Shown here one piece after another: positions 43,123 to 54,332 of a DNA stretch of 64,000 bases. The stretch is taken from the NCBI RefSeq assembly GCF_028473745.1, contig NZ_CP101137.1, positions 4,154,001 to 4,218,000 of the forward strand, given 5' to 3'. The translations under genes and the position numbers were made by a program. The notes beneath the pieces were generated by a model. It was not told the DNA's origin, made no database searches, and saw only the letters and a list, made by a program, of their open reading frames with translations. Source of the DNA: Streptomyces sp. M92 (GTDB lineage Bacteria; Actinomycetota; Actinomycetes; Streptomycetales; Streptomycetaceae). Position 1 is the first letter of the stretch. The number at the start of each line of letters is the position of its first letter.

Positions 43123-44127
43123 GTGGCACGGTTTCGGACATGGGTGGGCATCGCGCTGGCAGGGGCACTGTCGCTGTCCCTGGCCGGCTGCAGCAGCACG
43201 GGAGGCAAGCGCGCCGAGGACGCCCGCAAGGCCGCGTCGGCCCAGGGGAAGGCCGCGGTGAACACGCCCCGCTGGACCTTCGCCATGATCACCCACTCGG
43301 GTGACGGCGACACCTTCTGGGACATCGTCCAGAGCGGCGCCGAGCAGGCCGCCGTGAAGGACAACATCAACTTCCTGTACTCCCACGACGACGAGGCGCA
43401 GCAGCAGGCGCAGCTCGTGAACGCGGCCATCGACAAGAAGGTCGACGGGATCATCGTCACCCTCGCCAAGCCCGCCGCGATGAAGTCCGCCCTGGACCGC
43501 GCGCACAAGGCGGGCATCCCGGTGATCACCGTGAACTCCGGCTCGGCCGAGTCCAAGGAGTTCGGCGCCCTCACCCACGTCGGCCAGGACGAGACCATCG
43601 CCGGTGAGGCGGTTGGCGAGGAGTTGAACGAGCGGGGACGCGAGAAGGCGGTCTGCGTCCTGCACGAGCAGGGCAACGTCGGCCACGAGCAGCGCTGCGA
43701 CGGACTGGAGAAGACCTTCGACGGCACGGTCCAGCGGCTCTACGTCAACGGCACGAGCATGCCGGACGTGCAGTCCGCCATCGAGGCCAAGCTCCAGACC
43801 GACAAGTCCCTCGACGCCGTCGTCACCCTCGGCGCGCCGTACGCCGCCACCGCCGTGAAGGCCAAGCAGAGCGCCGGCAGCGAGGCCGAGATCGACACCT
43901 TCGACCTCAACGCGAAGGTGGCCGCCGGGCTGGAGGACGGCTCCCTCGGCTTCGCCGTCGACCAGCAGCCCTACCTCCAGGGCTACGAGGCGGTCGACCT
44001 GCTGTGGCTGTACAAGTACAACGCCGACGTCCTCGGCGGCGGCCGGCCGGTGCTCACCGGGCCGCAGATCATCACCAAGGACGACGCCGCCGAGCTGGCC
44101 GACTACACCAGGCGGGGCACCCGATGA
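43123..44127 (+). CDS. Sugar ABC transporter substrate-binding lipoprotein
   Basis: A 334-residue periplasmic-binding-protein type 1 (ribose/galactose-like). The N-terminal signal WVGIALAGALSLSLAGC has a lipobox LAGC. The mature part shows FAMITHSGDGDTFWDIVQSGAEQAA and DGIIVTLAKPAAMKSALDRAHKAGIPVITVNSG. The GTG start at 43123 is preceded by AAGAAGGG. First gene of a three-gene ABC operon; the ligand is probably a monosaccharide or polyol. Confidence 0.92.
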   Translation: MARFRTWVGIALAGALSLSLAGCSSTGGKRAEDARKAASAQGKAAVNTPRWTFAMITHSGDGDTFWDIVQSGAEQAAVKDNINFLYSHDDEAQQQAQLVNAAIDKKVDGIIVTLAKPAAMKSALDRAHKAGIPVITVNSGSAESKEFGALTHVGQDETIAGEAVGEELNERGREKAVCVLHEQGNVGHEQRCDGLEKTFDGTVQRLYVNGTSMPDVQSAIEAKLQTDKSLDAVVTLGAPYAATAVKAKQSAGSEAEIDTFDLNAKVAAGLEDGSLGFAVDQQPYLQGYEAVDLLWLYKYNADVLGGGRPVLTGPQIITKDDAAELADYTRRGTR

Positions 44128-45166
44128 GCGCCGCGCAGGTCAAGGAAGCCGACACTGACGAAAGGATTCTGCACGCCTCTCCGCTGCGGAAGCTCCTGGG
44201 CCGCCCCGAGCTGGGCTCCGTCGTCGGCGCGATCGCGGTCTTCGTCTTCTTCGCCTTCTTCGCCGACAGCTTCCTGCGCGCCACCAGCCTCAGCACGGTC
44301 CTCTACGCCGCCTCGACGATCGGCATCATGGCCGTGCCGGTGGCGCTGCTGATGATCGGCGGCGAGTTCGACCTGTCCGCGGGCGTCATGGTCACCTCCT
44401 CGGCCCTGGTGTCCTCGATGTTCAGCTACCAGATGACCGCCAACGTCTGGGTCGGCGTCGGCGTCTCCCTGCTGGTCACCCTGGCGATCGGCGCCTTCAA
44501 CGGCTTCATGCTCACCCGTACGAAACTGCCCAGCTTCATCATCACGCTGGGCACCTTCCTCATGTTGACCGGCATGAACCTGGGCTTCACCAAGCTCATC
44601 GACGGCACCGTCTCCACCAAGACGATCGCCGACATGGAGGGCTTCGACTCCGCCCGCGAGGTCTTTGCCTCCACGATCACCGTCGGCGGCGTGGGCTTCA
44701 AGGTCACCATCCTGTGGTGGCTGGCCCTGGTCGCCGTCGCCAGCTGGATCCTGCTGCGCACCCGTGCCGGCAACTGGATCTTCGCGGTCGGCGGCAACAA
44801 GGACGCCGCCCGCGCGGTGGGCGTCCCGGTCGCCAAGACCAAGATCGGCCTCTACATGGGCGTCGGCCTCGGCGCCTGGATCGCGGGCCAGCACCTGCTG
44901 TTCTCCTACGACGTCGTCCAGTCCGGCGAGGGCGTGGGCAACGAGCTGATCTACATCATCGCGGCCGTCATCGGCGGCTGCCTGATCACCGGCGGCTACG
45001 GCAGCGCGGTCGGCTCGGCGGTCGGCGCGCTCATCTTCGGCATGACCAGCAAGGGCATCGTCTTCGCCGAGTGGAACCCCGACTGGTTCAAGTTCTTCCT
45101 CGGAGCGATGCTGCTCCTCGCGACCCTGCTCAACGCCTGGGTCCGCAAGCGCGCGGAGGCCACCAA

Positions 45167-45170
<4 letters not shown>
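44124..45170 (+). CDS. Sugar ABC transporter permease (RbsC/FrcC type)
   Basis: A 348-residue permease with 8-10 helices. It has the family stretches LLMIGGEFDLSAGVMV, TKLPSFIITLGTFLMLTGMN, GNWIFAVGGNKDAARAVGVPV and ELIYIIAAVIGGCLITGGYGS. Start ATG 44124 overlaps the upstream stop by 4 nt. Confidence 0.93.
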
Positions 45171-45982
<812 letters not shown>

Positions 45983-46073
45983 CCACGACGCACCCGCACC
46001 CGGCAACGAACCGATCACGCCACCCCCTGTCCCATTCGGCACCCGGCACAGCCGTGCGGCACAATCGCACCCG

Positions 46074-47222
46074 ATGAGCACCTACCGCGACTTCACCGCC
46101 CCCATCGGCTCCCGCCGCGCCCCGGTCCTGCGCACCGTGGGCACCAGGGAACGCCGCTCGCACCTGACGGCACCCCGCGTGCCGACGGTCGGCATCGACA
46201 TCGGCGGCACGAAGGTCATGGCGGGCGTCGTGGACGCCGACGGCAACATCCTGGAGAAGCTCCGCACGGAGACCCCGGACAAGTCCAAGAGCCCGAAGGT
46301 CGTCGAGGACACCATCGTCGAACTGGTCCTGGACCTCTCCGACCGGCACGACGTGCACGCCGTCGGCATCGGCGCGGCCGGCTGGGTCGACGCCGACCGC
46401 AACCGCGTCCTGTTCGCCCCCCACCTGTCCTGGCGCAACGAACCGCTGCGCGACCGCATCGCCGGCCGCCTCGCCGTCCCCGTCCTGGTGGACAACGACG
46501 CCAACACCGCCGCCTGGGCCGAGTGGCGCTTCGGCGCCGGGCGCGGCGAGGACCACCTCGTCATGATCACGCTCGGCACCGGCATCGGCGGCGCGATCCT
46601 CGAGGACGGCCAGGTCAAACGCGGCAAGTACGGCGTCGCCGGAGAGTTCGGCCACATGCAGGTCGTCCCCGGCGGCCACCGCTGCCCGTGCGGCAACCGC
46701 GGCTGCTGGGAGCAGTACAGCTCCGGCAACGCCCTGGTCAGGGAGGCCCGCGAGCTGGCCGCCGCCGACTCGCCGGTGGCGTACGGGATCATCGAGCACG
46801 TCAAGGGCAGCATCGGCGACATCACCGGCCCGCTGATCACCGACCTGGCCCGCGAGGGCGACGCCATGTGCGTCGAACTGCTCCAGGACATCGGACAGTG
46901 GCTCGGCGTCGGCATCGCGAACCTCGCCGCAGCCCTCGACCCGTCCTGCTTCGTCGTCGGCGGCGGGGTCAGCGCCGCCGACGACCTGCTGATCGGGCCC
47001 GCCCGCGACGCCTTCAAGCGCCAGCTCACCGGCCGCGGCTACCGCCCCGAGGCGCACATCGTCCGCGCCCAGCTCGGACCCGAGGCGGGCATGGTGGGCG
47101 CCGCCGACCTGGCCCGGCTGGTCGCCCGCCGGTTCCGCCGCGCCAAACGGCGCCGGGTGGAGCGCTACGAGCGCTACGAGCGGTATGCGGAGGCCCGCCG
47201 CACGGCCCGGGAGTCGCTGTGA
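46074..47222 (+). CDS. ROK-family sugar kinase (glucokinase-like)
   Basis: A 382-residue kinase. ATP motif VGIDIGGTKVMAG, catalytic VDNDANTAAWAEW, and the ROK zinc site GHRCPCGNRGCWEQ. A 35-residue N-terminal extension and an Arg-rich tail with ERYERYERY repeats are unusual. It probably phosphorylates the sugar brought in by the ABC system 91 bp upstream. Confidence 0.9.
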   Translation: MSTYRDFTAPIGSRRAPVLRTVGTRERRSHLTAPRVPTVGIDIGGTKVMAGVVDADGNILEKLRTETPDKSKSPKVVEDTIVELVLDLSDRHDVHAVGIGAAGWVDADRNRVLFAPHLSWRNEPLRDRIAGRLAVPVLVDNDANTAAWAEWRFGAGRGEDHLVMITLGTGIGGAILEDGQVKRGKYGVAGEFGHMQVVPGGHRCPCGNRGCWEQYSSGNALVREARELAAADSPVAYGIIEHVKGSIGDITGPLITDLAREGDAMCVELLQDIGQWLGVGIANLAAALDPSCFVVGGGVSAADDLLIGPARDAFKRQLTGRGYRPEAHIVRAQLGPEAGMVGAADLARLVARRFRRAKRRRVERYERYERYAEARRTARESL

Positions 47223-47800
47223 CGGGCTCCCTGCCCCACCAGGCCGGACCCCCGGACGAGCCCGCGCCAGGGGGTGAGGACCGCCGGCACATGATCCGCC
47301 GCCGGTCGCTCACCCTGCTCATCATCGTGCTGCTCATCGGCATCCCGGCGGGCTACCTCGTGATCTCCGCCAACCAGAGCCGCGACAGCGGCAGGGAGAA
47401 GGAGGCGAAGTACGCGGCGACCGGCATGACCCGTGGCTGGCCTTCCAAGCTGCAGCGTCGCATCTACGAGGTGCCCGTCCCGCTGCCGGCCAAGAAGATG
47501 GCGTACTACGAGACGAACAACTGGAAGACCAGCCGCCTCTACGTCCAGTTCGAGACGAGCGAGGCCGGTCTCGACGCCTTCCTGGCGGGACTCGGCGTCG
47601 ACCGGGACACGCTGAAGAAGGACAAGATCGCCATCAGCGACCGCGCCCAGCGGGTCACCGGCTGGGACTTCGGCCGGTCCGGCCCGTGGTGGGGCCTGGT
47701 GAACGAGCAACCGAACCCGGCGCCCACCCAGGACGTCATGGTGAACATGAAGAACCCGGACTATCCGATGGTGTACGTCGTCTCGCGCACGGTGCCCTGA
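47219..47800 (+). CDS. Membrane-anchored hypothetical protein
   Basis: A 193-residue protein with a short cytoplasmic arm, one helix (LTLLIIVLLIGIPAGYLVISA) and an extracellular part (YETNNWKTSRLYVQFETSEAGLDAFLAGLGVDRDTLKKDKIAISD). GTG start overlaps the ROK kinase stop by 4 nt. No family recognised. Confidence 0.75.
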   Translation: MTGSLPHQAGPPDEPAPGGEDRRHMIRRRSLTLLIIVLLIGIPAGYLVISANQSRDSGREKEAKYAATGMTRGWPSKLQRRIYEVPVPLPAKKMAYYETNNWKTSRLYVQFETSEAGLDAFLAGLGVDRDTLKKDKIAISDRAQRVTGWDFGRSGPWWGLVNEQPNPAPTQDVMVNMKNPDYPMVYVVSRTVP

Positions 47801-47908
47801 CCGGCCCGAGCGTCCGGCCCCGGCAGGCCGCCGGGACCGATTGTCAGACCCCGCCCGTAGAGTCGAAGACATCTGATCCGGGTGGACTGGCGGGAGGTGA
47901 CAGGACGT

Positions 47909-50900
47909 ATGAGCGACGCGGCTGTGGCGGGTACGCCGGTCGCCGGGCGAGCCGTGGGGACCGGGCAGCCGGAGGACACGGTTTTGTTCGTCCCCGTCCG
48001 GCTCGCCGCCGTGTTCCTCCCCGCACCGCTCCCGCGCGACGGGCGGATCGCGTTCTGGGACCCCGTCGACGGCTCCGGCATCGATGCCTTCGCGCGGTAC
48101 GGGGACGGGGCGGCCCCCGGCGTCGGCCGCGACGGCGGGACCGCTGCCGAGGCGGCGCCCGGGGACGGGGCGGCGGCGGAGCCGCTGCCGGGGGAGCGGC
48201 CCGGGACCGCCGTGGCGCCCGGGGAAGCGTCGGCCGCCGACGTGCTCGCCGGGGACGGGCCCGCCGCCGACGCGGCCCGGCGGCACGGTGCGCCGCCGCC
48301 CGCCCGGCTCACGGAGCTCACCGTCGTGCGGCGGCACGGCGGGGGGGGCGCGGCGCAGGACGGCGCCCGCGCTCTCGCTCCCGATCACCGAGGCCCTGCC
48401 CCTGCTGGTGCGGGCCCGGCACGACCCGGCCGCCCACCCGGCCACCGCCTGCTGGGGCGCCGCCGCCCTGCACGCCCTGCGACTCACCGCGCGCGGCCGT
48501 CTGCTGCCCGGCCTCACGCCGGCCGGGCACGACGCGTGGCGGTCCGGCCCGCTCGCCCCCGAGGACGTCGCACACCTGCGGGCGGTGGCCGCGGCCATGC
48601 CCCCCGAAGGGCACGCGGTCCCGCTGGACGGCCCCGGCCCGATCAGGCTGCCCGAGCCGGAAGCACTGATCCGTGCCTTCCTGGACGCGGTCGCCGACAC
48701 CCTGCCGCGCACCCCGGCCGCGCCCCACGCCTCAGGCCGGCCCTTCGCCGACCGGGCGGCCCAGCCCATGCCGGGCGCCCACGACTGGGCCGCCGAGGTG
48801 GCCGCCGGCATGGACGCGGGAGTGCGGATCTCCCTGCGTCTCGACCTGTCGGCGTACGACCTCTTCGACGGGGACGGTGCGGGCGACGGCGGCGCGCGCA
48901 ACGCCGGGGCGGCGGTCGTGCAGGTGCACAGCCTCGCCGACCCCACCCTCGTCGCCGACGCCGCGGACCTGTGGTCGGGGGCGGCGGACGCGGCTTTCGG
49001 CCCCCGCGCGCGCGTGGACGCGGCCCTCGCGGTGCGGCGCGCGGCCCGGGTCTGGCCGCCGCTGGACCGGCTCAGCGAGCAGGACGTGCCCGACGTCCTC
49101 GGCCTGTCCGAGGAGGAGGTGACCGACCTGCTCGGCGTGGCGGCCGGCCGCCTCTCCGCCGCCGGGGTCGCCGTGCACTGGCCCCGCGACCTCGCCCAGG
49201 ACCTCACCGCCACCGCCGTCGTCCGGCCCGCGCCCGGCTCGGCGACGGACGGCACCGGCTTCTTCGAGAGCGAGGACCTCCTCCAGTTCCGCTGGCAGCT
49301 GGCCATCGGCGGCGACCCGCTCACCGAGGCCGAGATGGACACCCTCGCGGAGGCCCACCGCCCGGTCGTGCGGCTGCGCGACCGCTGGGTCCTGGTCGAC
49401 CCCGCCCTCGTCCGCCGCGCCCGGAGGCGCGACCTCGGCCTGCTCGACCCGGTCGACGCGCTGTCCGTCGCCCTGACCGGCAGCGCGGAGGCCGACGGCG
49501 AGACGGTCGAGGTCGTACCGGCCGGCGCGCTGGCCGCTCTCCGCGACCGCCTCACGGCCGGAGTGAGCCCCGCGGAGCCGCCGCCCGGGCTCCACGCCAC
49601 CCTCCGTGACTACCAGCTTCGCGGTCTGGCCTGGCTCCACCTCATGACCTCCCTCGGCCTCGGCGGCTGTCTCGCCGACGACATGGGCCTCGGCAAGACG
49701 ATCACCGTCATCGCCCTGCACCTCAAGCGGGCGCGCACCGAACCGACCCTGGTGGTCTGCCCCGCCTCCCTGCTGGGCAACTGGCAGCGGGAGATCACCC
49801 GGTTCGCGCCCGGCGTCCCCGTCCGCCGTTTCCACGGCCCCGACCGCACGCTGGACGGCCTGACCGGCGGTTTCGTCCTCACCACGTACGGCACGATGCG
49901 TTCCGCCGCGGCGACACTGGCCGAGCAACACTGGGGCATGGTCGTCGCGGACGAGGCGCAGCACGTCAAGAACCCGTACTCGGCGACGGCGAAGGCCCTG
50001 CGCACGATCCCGTCCCCCGCGCGCGTGGCGCTGACCGGCACACCCGTGGAGAACAACCTCTCCGAGCTGTGGGCACTGCTCGACTGGACCACCCCGGGGC
50101 TCCTCGGCCCCCTGAAGTCCTTCCGCGCCCGGCACGCCCGCGCGGTGGAGAACGGCGAGGACGAGGAGGCGGTGGACCGTCTCGCCCGCCTGATCCGCCC
50201 CTTCCTGCTGCGGCGCAGGAAGTCCGACCCCGGCATCGTCCCCGAGCTGCCGCCGAAGACCGAGACGGACCACCCCGTCCCCCTCACCCGCGAACAGGCC
50301 GCGCTGTACGAGGCGGTGGTGCGCGAGTCGATGGCCGCCATCGAGTCGGCCGAGGGCATCGGCCGCCGGGGCCTGGTGCTCAAGCTCCTGACCTCGCTCA
50401 AGCAGATCTGCGACCACCCCGCGCTGTTCCTGAAGGAGGAGCACCCGCCGGGCGGGGCCGACCGGCTGACCGCCCGCTCCGGCAAGCTCGCCCTGCTGGA
50501 CGAGCTGCTGGACACGCTGCTCGCCGAGGACGGTTCGGCACTGGTCTTCACGCAGTACGTCGGCATGGCGCGCCTCATCACCTCCCACCTGACCGCCCGC
50601 GCGGTCCCCGTCGACCTGCTCCACGGAGGCACGCCGGTCCCGGAGCGCGAGCGCATGGTGGACCGCTTCCAGAGCGGGGCGACCCCCGTCCTCGTCCTGT
50701 CCCTCAAGGCGGCAGGCACCGGCCTGAACCTCACCCGCGCGGGCCACGTCGTGCACTTCGACCGCTGGTGGAACCCGGCCGTCGAGGAACAGGCCACCGA
50801 CCGCGCCTACCGCATCGGCCAGACCCAGCCGGTCCAGGTCCACCGACTCATCACCGAGGGCACGGTGGAGGACCGCATCGCCGAGATGCTCCAGTCGAAG

Positions 50901-51002
50901 CGCGCCCTGGCCGACGCCGTCCTCGGCTCCGGTGAGGCGGCCCTCACCGAGCTGACGGCTCGTGAACTGTCCGACCTGGTGTCCCTGCGGAGGCCGTCAT
51001 GA
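47909..51002 (+). CDS. SNF2-family helicase, frameshifted as read
   Basis: ATG 47909 (GGGAGGTGA upstream) opens a frame encoding the N-terminal helicase-associated part (VLFVPVRLAAVFLPAP ... LTELTVVRRHGGGG). After a run of eight G (48341-48348) the coding sense moves to the +1 frame (SLPITEALPLLVRARHDPAAHPATACWG) and continues to 51002. One G fewer would give a single protein of about 1030 residues. The rest is a complete Swi2/Snf2 motor: DDMGLGKT Walker A, VVADEAQHVKN box II, ALTGTPVENNL, LVFTQYVGMARL and AGTGLNLTRAGHVVHFDRWWNPAVEEQATDRAYRIGQ. It overlaps the SWIM gene by 4 nt. Likely acts with it on DNA. Confidence 0.85.
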
Positions 51003-53257
51003 CCCCCCGCCCCGCCGACGAGGCCCGCCGCGCCCTGCGGGAAGCACGCGAGGGTGGTGAGGCGACCCGGACCATCACCACCGCCGACACGGACACGGAC
51101 GCCGACGCGGTTGCCGCAACGGGTACGGGCGAGCACGCGGCGGCCCACGATCCGGCCCGGCAGCGGGACGGGAATCCCCGTTCCCAGCCCCAGTCCGACG
51201 CCCAGCTCGGAAAGGGGGTGCGCACCGGGCCGCGCCCCGGGGACATCGCACGCCAGGCACTGCGCAACGCCCGCGTCCCGGGCGGCACCGCAGAGCGACC
51301 GGACGCCGCCCCCGACGGCCCGCCTGGCCCACCCCGCAGCCGGGGAACGGAAGCGGACCGGCCCGAAGAGGTGACCCGGCCCGCCCAGCCGCCCACCGCG
51401 GACACGGCGACCGCCACCACACCGGGGAACGGCTCCGGCCGCGCGGCGGAAGGCCGGCCCGCGGACGTGGCGCGTGAGGCGCTGCGGGCGGCTCGGCGGC
51501 GGCCGGCGCCGGACCCGGCGGCCAAGGAGACGGCGACGTCACGACGGTCGGCCGGCCCGGCCCGTGCTCCGCGGCGGACCGCCGGCACGGGCACCGCCGC
51601 CGCCCGTGCTCGTGCCGTAAGGGACTTCGCCGCGGGCGCCTTCCGGCTGCCTGCGGAGGCCGACGCCGCTGGGGAGGGCACGTCCCCCGAGGAGACGGCG
51701 ACCTCGGTGGAGCTCCCGCGCGCCGACGGGCCCGCCGGCGTCGCTTCAAAGGGCTCCGCGCAGGCGCAGGCTTCTTCGTCCGGTCCACCGACCCCGCTCC
51801 CCTCGTCGTACGACCCCGCGCCACGACGGCACCCGTCGGCACCGGGCCCGGAGCGCGCCCCGACGGTGCCGGACGGCCCGCCGTACCGGCCTGCGCGCCC
51901 GGCCCCGCGCCGGATCCCGCACCGAGAGGCGCGGGGCGACGCGTTCCCCACCCCGCCCCCCGAGCCACCCGCGCGGCCCCGCACACCGCGCTCCATGGCC
52001 GCCCCGGACCGGGACGGCGAGCTGCGCCGCACCTTCCCCGCCCTGCCGCCCCGGTCGTCGGCGGAGGACGGCTTCGCCACTACCTGGTGGGGCAATGCCT
52101 GGGTGACCGCTCTGGAGGAGGGCGCCCTGGACACCGCTCGGCTTCTGCGGGGGCGCGGGTACGCCGAGCGGGGCAACGTCGACGCGATCACCGTGACCCC
52201 CGGCCTGGTCCTCGCCTACGTGCAGGGCAGCCGTCCCCGCCCGTACCGGGTCCAGGTGCGGTTGCGCACGCTCCACGACACCGACTGGGAGCGGTTCCTG
52301 GACGCCGCCGTCGAACGGACCGGGCACATCGCCGCCCTGCTCGACAAGGAGCTGCCGCACTCCCTGGCCGACTGCGGCGTCCCCCTGCTCCCCGGTCCCG
52401 GCGATCTCGTCCCGCAGTGCAGCTGCCCCGACTCCGGGCACCCCTGCAAGCACGCCGCGGCGCTCTGCTACCAGACGGCGCGCCTGCTCGACGCCGACCC
52501 CTTCGTCCTGCTCCTGCTGCGCGGCCGGGGCGAACGCACCCTGCTCGACGACCTGTCCCGGGCAAACGCGGCCCGTACCGCACGCGCGGCCCAGGACCGG
52601 GGACCGGCGCCGCTGCCCGGCGTGCGCGCCACCGAGGCCCTGGCGGCGCGCACGCCGCCGCCCCTCCCGGCGCCACTGCCCGCGCCCCCGCATCCCGAAC
52701 AGCCCCCGGCCTACCCGGCGGCCCCGGGCGGTCCGGACCCCTTCGCGCTGGACCAACTGGCCACCGACGCCGCCGCCCGTGCCCACGTACTGCTCACCAC
52801 GGGCCGTGACCCGGTCGGTGGGCTGACGCTGTGGCAGGACGCCGTCCGACTCGCCGCGGCCCGCCCCGGCTCCGGCCTCACCGCAGGCACCCGGGCGCTG
52901 TACGCGTCCCTCGCCGGAGCCGCCGGACGGGACACGGCGGAGCTGGCCCGTGCCGTGGCCGCCTGGCGCCAAGGCGGACTCGACGGCCTGGACGTCCTGG
53001 AGGAGGCCTGGGACCCGCCGGCCGGCCGCTTCGACCGCGCCCGCCCCCTGCTGCTCGCCGCCGACCTCCCCGCCTTCCGCCCCTGGCGCAACCGCCTCAC
53101 CCACCCCCAGGGCCACGTCCAGCTCCGGCTCGGCCGCACCGGGCTCTGGTACGCCTACGAGTCGGAGCCGGGCCGCGACGACTGGTGGCCGCGCGGCACC
53201 CCGGACCTCGACCCGGTCGGCGCGCTGACCGGCCTGGGCGCGTCCGGTGACCTCTGA
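50999..53257 (+). CDS. SWIM zinc-finger protein with repeated ALR motif
   Basis: A 752-residue protein. The long Pro/Ala/Arg-rich N-terminal half carries three copies of a D-x-A-R-x-ALR-x-AR motif (DEARRALREAR near residue 5, DIARQALRNAR near 81, DVAREALRAAR near 156). Then comes an ordered region (FATTWWGNAWVTALEEGALDTARLLRGRGYAERGNV) and the SWIM finger CSCPDSGHPCKH. SWIM proteins coupled to SNF2 helicases are common in actinobacteria and thought to act in DNA transactions. ATG 50999 overlaps the helicase stop (ATGA). Confidence 0.88.
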   Translation: MTPRPADEARRALREAREGGEATRTITTADTDTDADAVAATGTGEHAAAHDPARQRDGNPRSQPQSDAQLGKGVRTGPRPGDIARQALRNARVPGGTAERPDAAPDGPPGPPRSRGTEADRPEEVTRPAQPPTADTATATTPGNGSGRAAEGRPADVAREALRAARRRPAPDPAAKETATSRRSAGPARAPRRTAGTGTAAARARAVRDFAAGAFRLPAEADAAGEGTSPEETATSVELPRADGPAGVASKGSAQAQASSSGPPTPLPSSYDPAPRRHPSAPGPERAPTVPDGPPYRPARPAPRRIPHREARGDAFPTPPPEPPARPRTPRSMAAPDRDGELRRTFPALPPRSSAEDGFATTWWGNAWVTALEEGALDTARLLRGRGYAERGNVDAITVTPGLVLAYVQGSRPRPYRVQVRLRTLHDTDWERFLDAAVERTGHIAALLDKELPHSLADCGVPLLPGPGDLVPQCSCPDSGHPCKHAAALCYQTARLLDADPFVLLLLRGRGERTLLDDLSRANAARTARAAQDRGPAPLPGVRATEALAARTPPPLPAPLPAPPHPEQPPAYPAAPGGPDPFALDQLATDAAARAHVLLTTGRDPVGGLTLWQDAVRLAAARPGSGLTAGTRALYASLAGAAGRDTAELARAVAAWRQGGLDGLDVLEEAWDPPAGRFDRARPLLLAADLPAFRPWRNRLTHPQGHVQLRLGRTGLWYAYESEPGRDDWWPRGTPDLDPVGALTGLGASGDL

Positions 53258-53298
53258 GGTGCTGCCCGTGACCCGACCGACGATGCGCGAGGTACCTC

Positions 53299-53790
53299 GT
53301 GAGCAGGTTGCTGCACGCGTTCGACGCCCGCGTTTCCCCGAGCTACGGCGTCTTCGGCCTCCATGACACATCCGTCGACGCCTATGGACTGGAGGCGGAT
53401 GCCACGAAGTGGCTGCTCTCCGCCCCTGGTCTCGTCTACATGCAGGTGCCGTCCCAGGTGATCCGGGCCGCGGTACGGCTGGAGAGCTGGTCCACTCTTC
53501 CTCCGGAAGAGGACGCCCAGTGGTCCGGTCGTGAGGAGGTGCGCATCCGGCTTCCCGGCGGTGACCTCGCCATCCACACCGTAGACGGCGGGCGTCAGGA
53601 GGTTCCGCTGGTTCTGCCTTCGCCCGGCCAGTACCTGATGCGGTGGCAGTGGATGTTCAACAGCGAAGGCGGTCCCTTCACCTCACCGCTCTCCTGGCGC
53701 ACGCTGGAGGTTCCGCCGGTGCGGGACGACAGGCTGAACGGCAGGGATCTTTACTGTCTCGTTCAGATCTGGCGGACGTCCGCCGAGTGA
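53299..53790 (+). CDS. Hypothetical beta-rich protein
   Basis: A 163-residue protein with a beta-strand-rich pattern (VYMQVPSQVIRAAVRLESW, VRIRLPGGDLAIHTVDGG, GQYLMRWQWMF) and GTG start at 53299. Base composition is slightly less GC-rich than the SWIM gene. No family recognised and no functional clue beyond position. Confidence 0.6.
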   Translation: MSRLLHAFDARVSPSYGVFGLHDTSVDAYGLEADATKWLLSAPGLVYMQVPSQVIRAAVRLESWSTLPPEEDAQWSGREEVRIRLPGGDLAIHTVDGGRQEVPLVLPSPGQYLMRWQWMFNSEGGPFTSPLSWRTLEVPPVRDDRLNGRDLYCLVQIWRTSAE

Positions 53791-53815
53791 CTGGCGAACG
53801 CCCGCCTTGTGAGCG

Positions 53816-53851
53816 GACCGCGGGGCCCGACGTGCGGTCGGGCCCTGGTCC
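53816..53851. terminator. Bidirectional hairpin terminator
   Basis: GGGCCCGAC / GTCGGGCCC (9 bp) extended by GGACC / GGTCC outer arms, between convergent genes. Confidence 0.75.
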
Positions 53852-53852
53852 G

Positions 53853-54332
53853 TCAGGCCACGGCGCCGATCGAGCGGCCCGCCCACTGAGGAGCCGGTTC
53901 GGTCAGCTCCGTGAAGCGGTGCCGGACCGCGTCCGGGAACTCGGCCGCCCGGCCCGCCTGCTGGTCGACGTGGACCGCGAGCAGTTCCGTCGTCGCCACC
54001 GGCGCGGCGTCGGGCGTCGGCTCCGACTCCGGTCCGGACACCACGTACATCTCGTGCGTGAAGCGTGCCTTGCGCGCCGCCCCTCCCAGCACGCGCGTGC
54101 GGATGGCCAGATGGGCGCCCTCGGGCACGTCCCGGAGGAAGCGGATGTGGGACTCGACCGTGTAGAGGGAGCAGCCCGTGGACTCGCGGTAGCCGGAGTC
54201 CAGGCCCGTCTCGATCATCAGCGCGTCCGTGGCGTGGCCGAAGACGAGGACGTAGAAGGCCTCGCTCATGTGACCGTTGTAGTCGATCCAATCCGGGCGG
54301 ACCGTGCTGTGGAGCAGAGGGAGCTTCGTCAT
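53853..54332 (-). CDS. Hot-dog thioesterase, probable betainyl-CoA thioesterase
   Basis: A 159-residue thioesterase of the 4HBT fold (VRPDWIDYNGHMSEAFYVLVFGHATDALM, with catalytic Asp). In carnitine-degrading bacteria a protein like this, sometimes fused to L-carnitine dehydrogenase, frees glycine betaine from betainyl-CoA. Start ATG 54332 overlaps the dehydrogenase stop by 4 nt. Role inferred from the operon. Confidence 0.8.
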   Translation of the reverse strand: MTKLPLLHSTVRPDWIDYNGHMSEAFYVLVFGHATDALMIETGLDSGYRESTGCSLYTVESHIRFLRDVPEGAHLAIRTRVLGGAARKARFTHEMYVVSGPESEPTPDAAPVATTELLAVHVDQQAGRAAEFPDAVRHRFTELTEPAPQWAGRSIGAVA

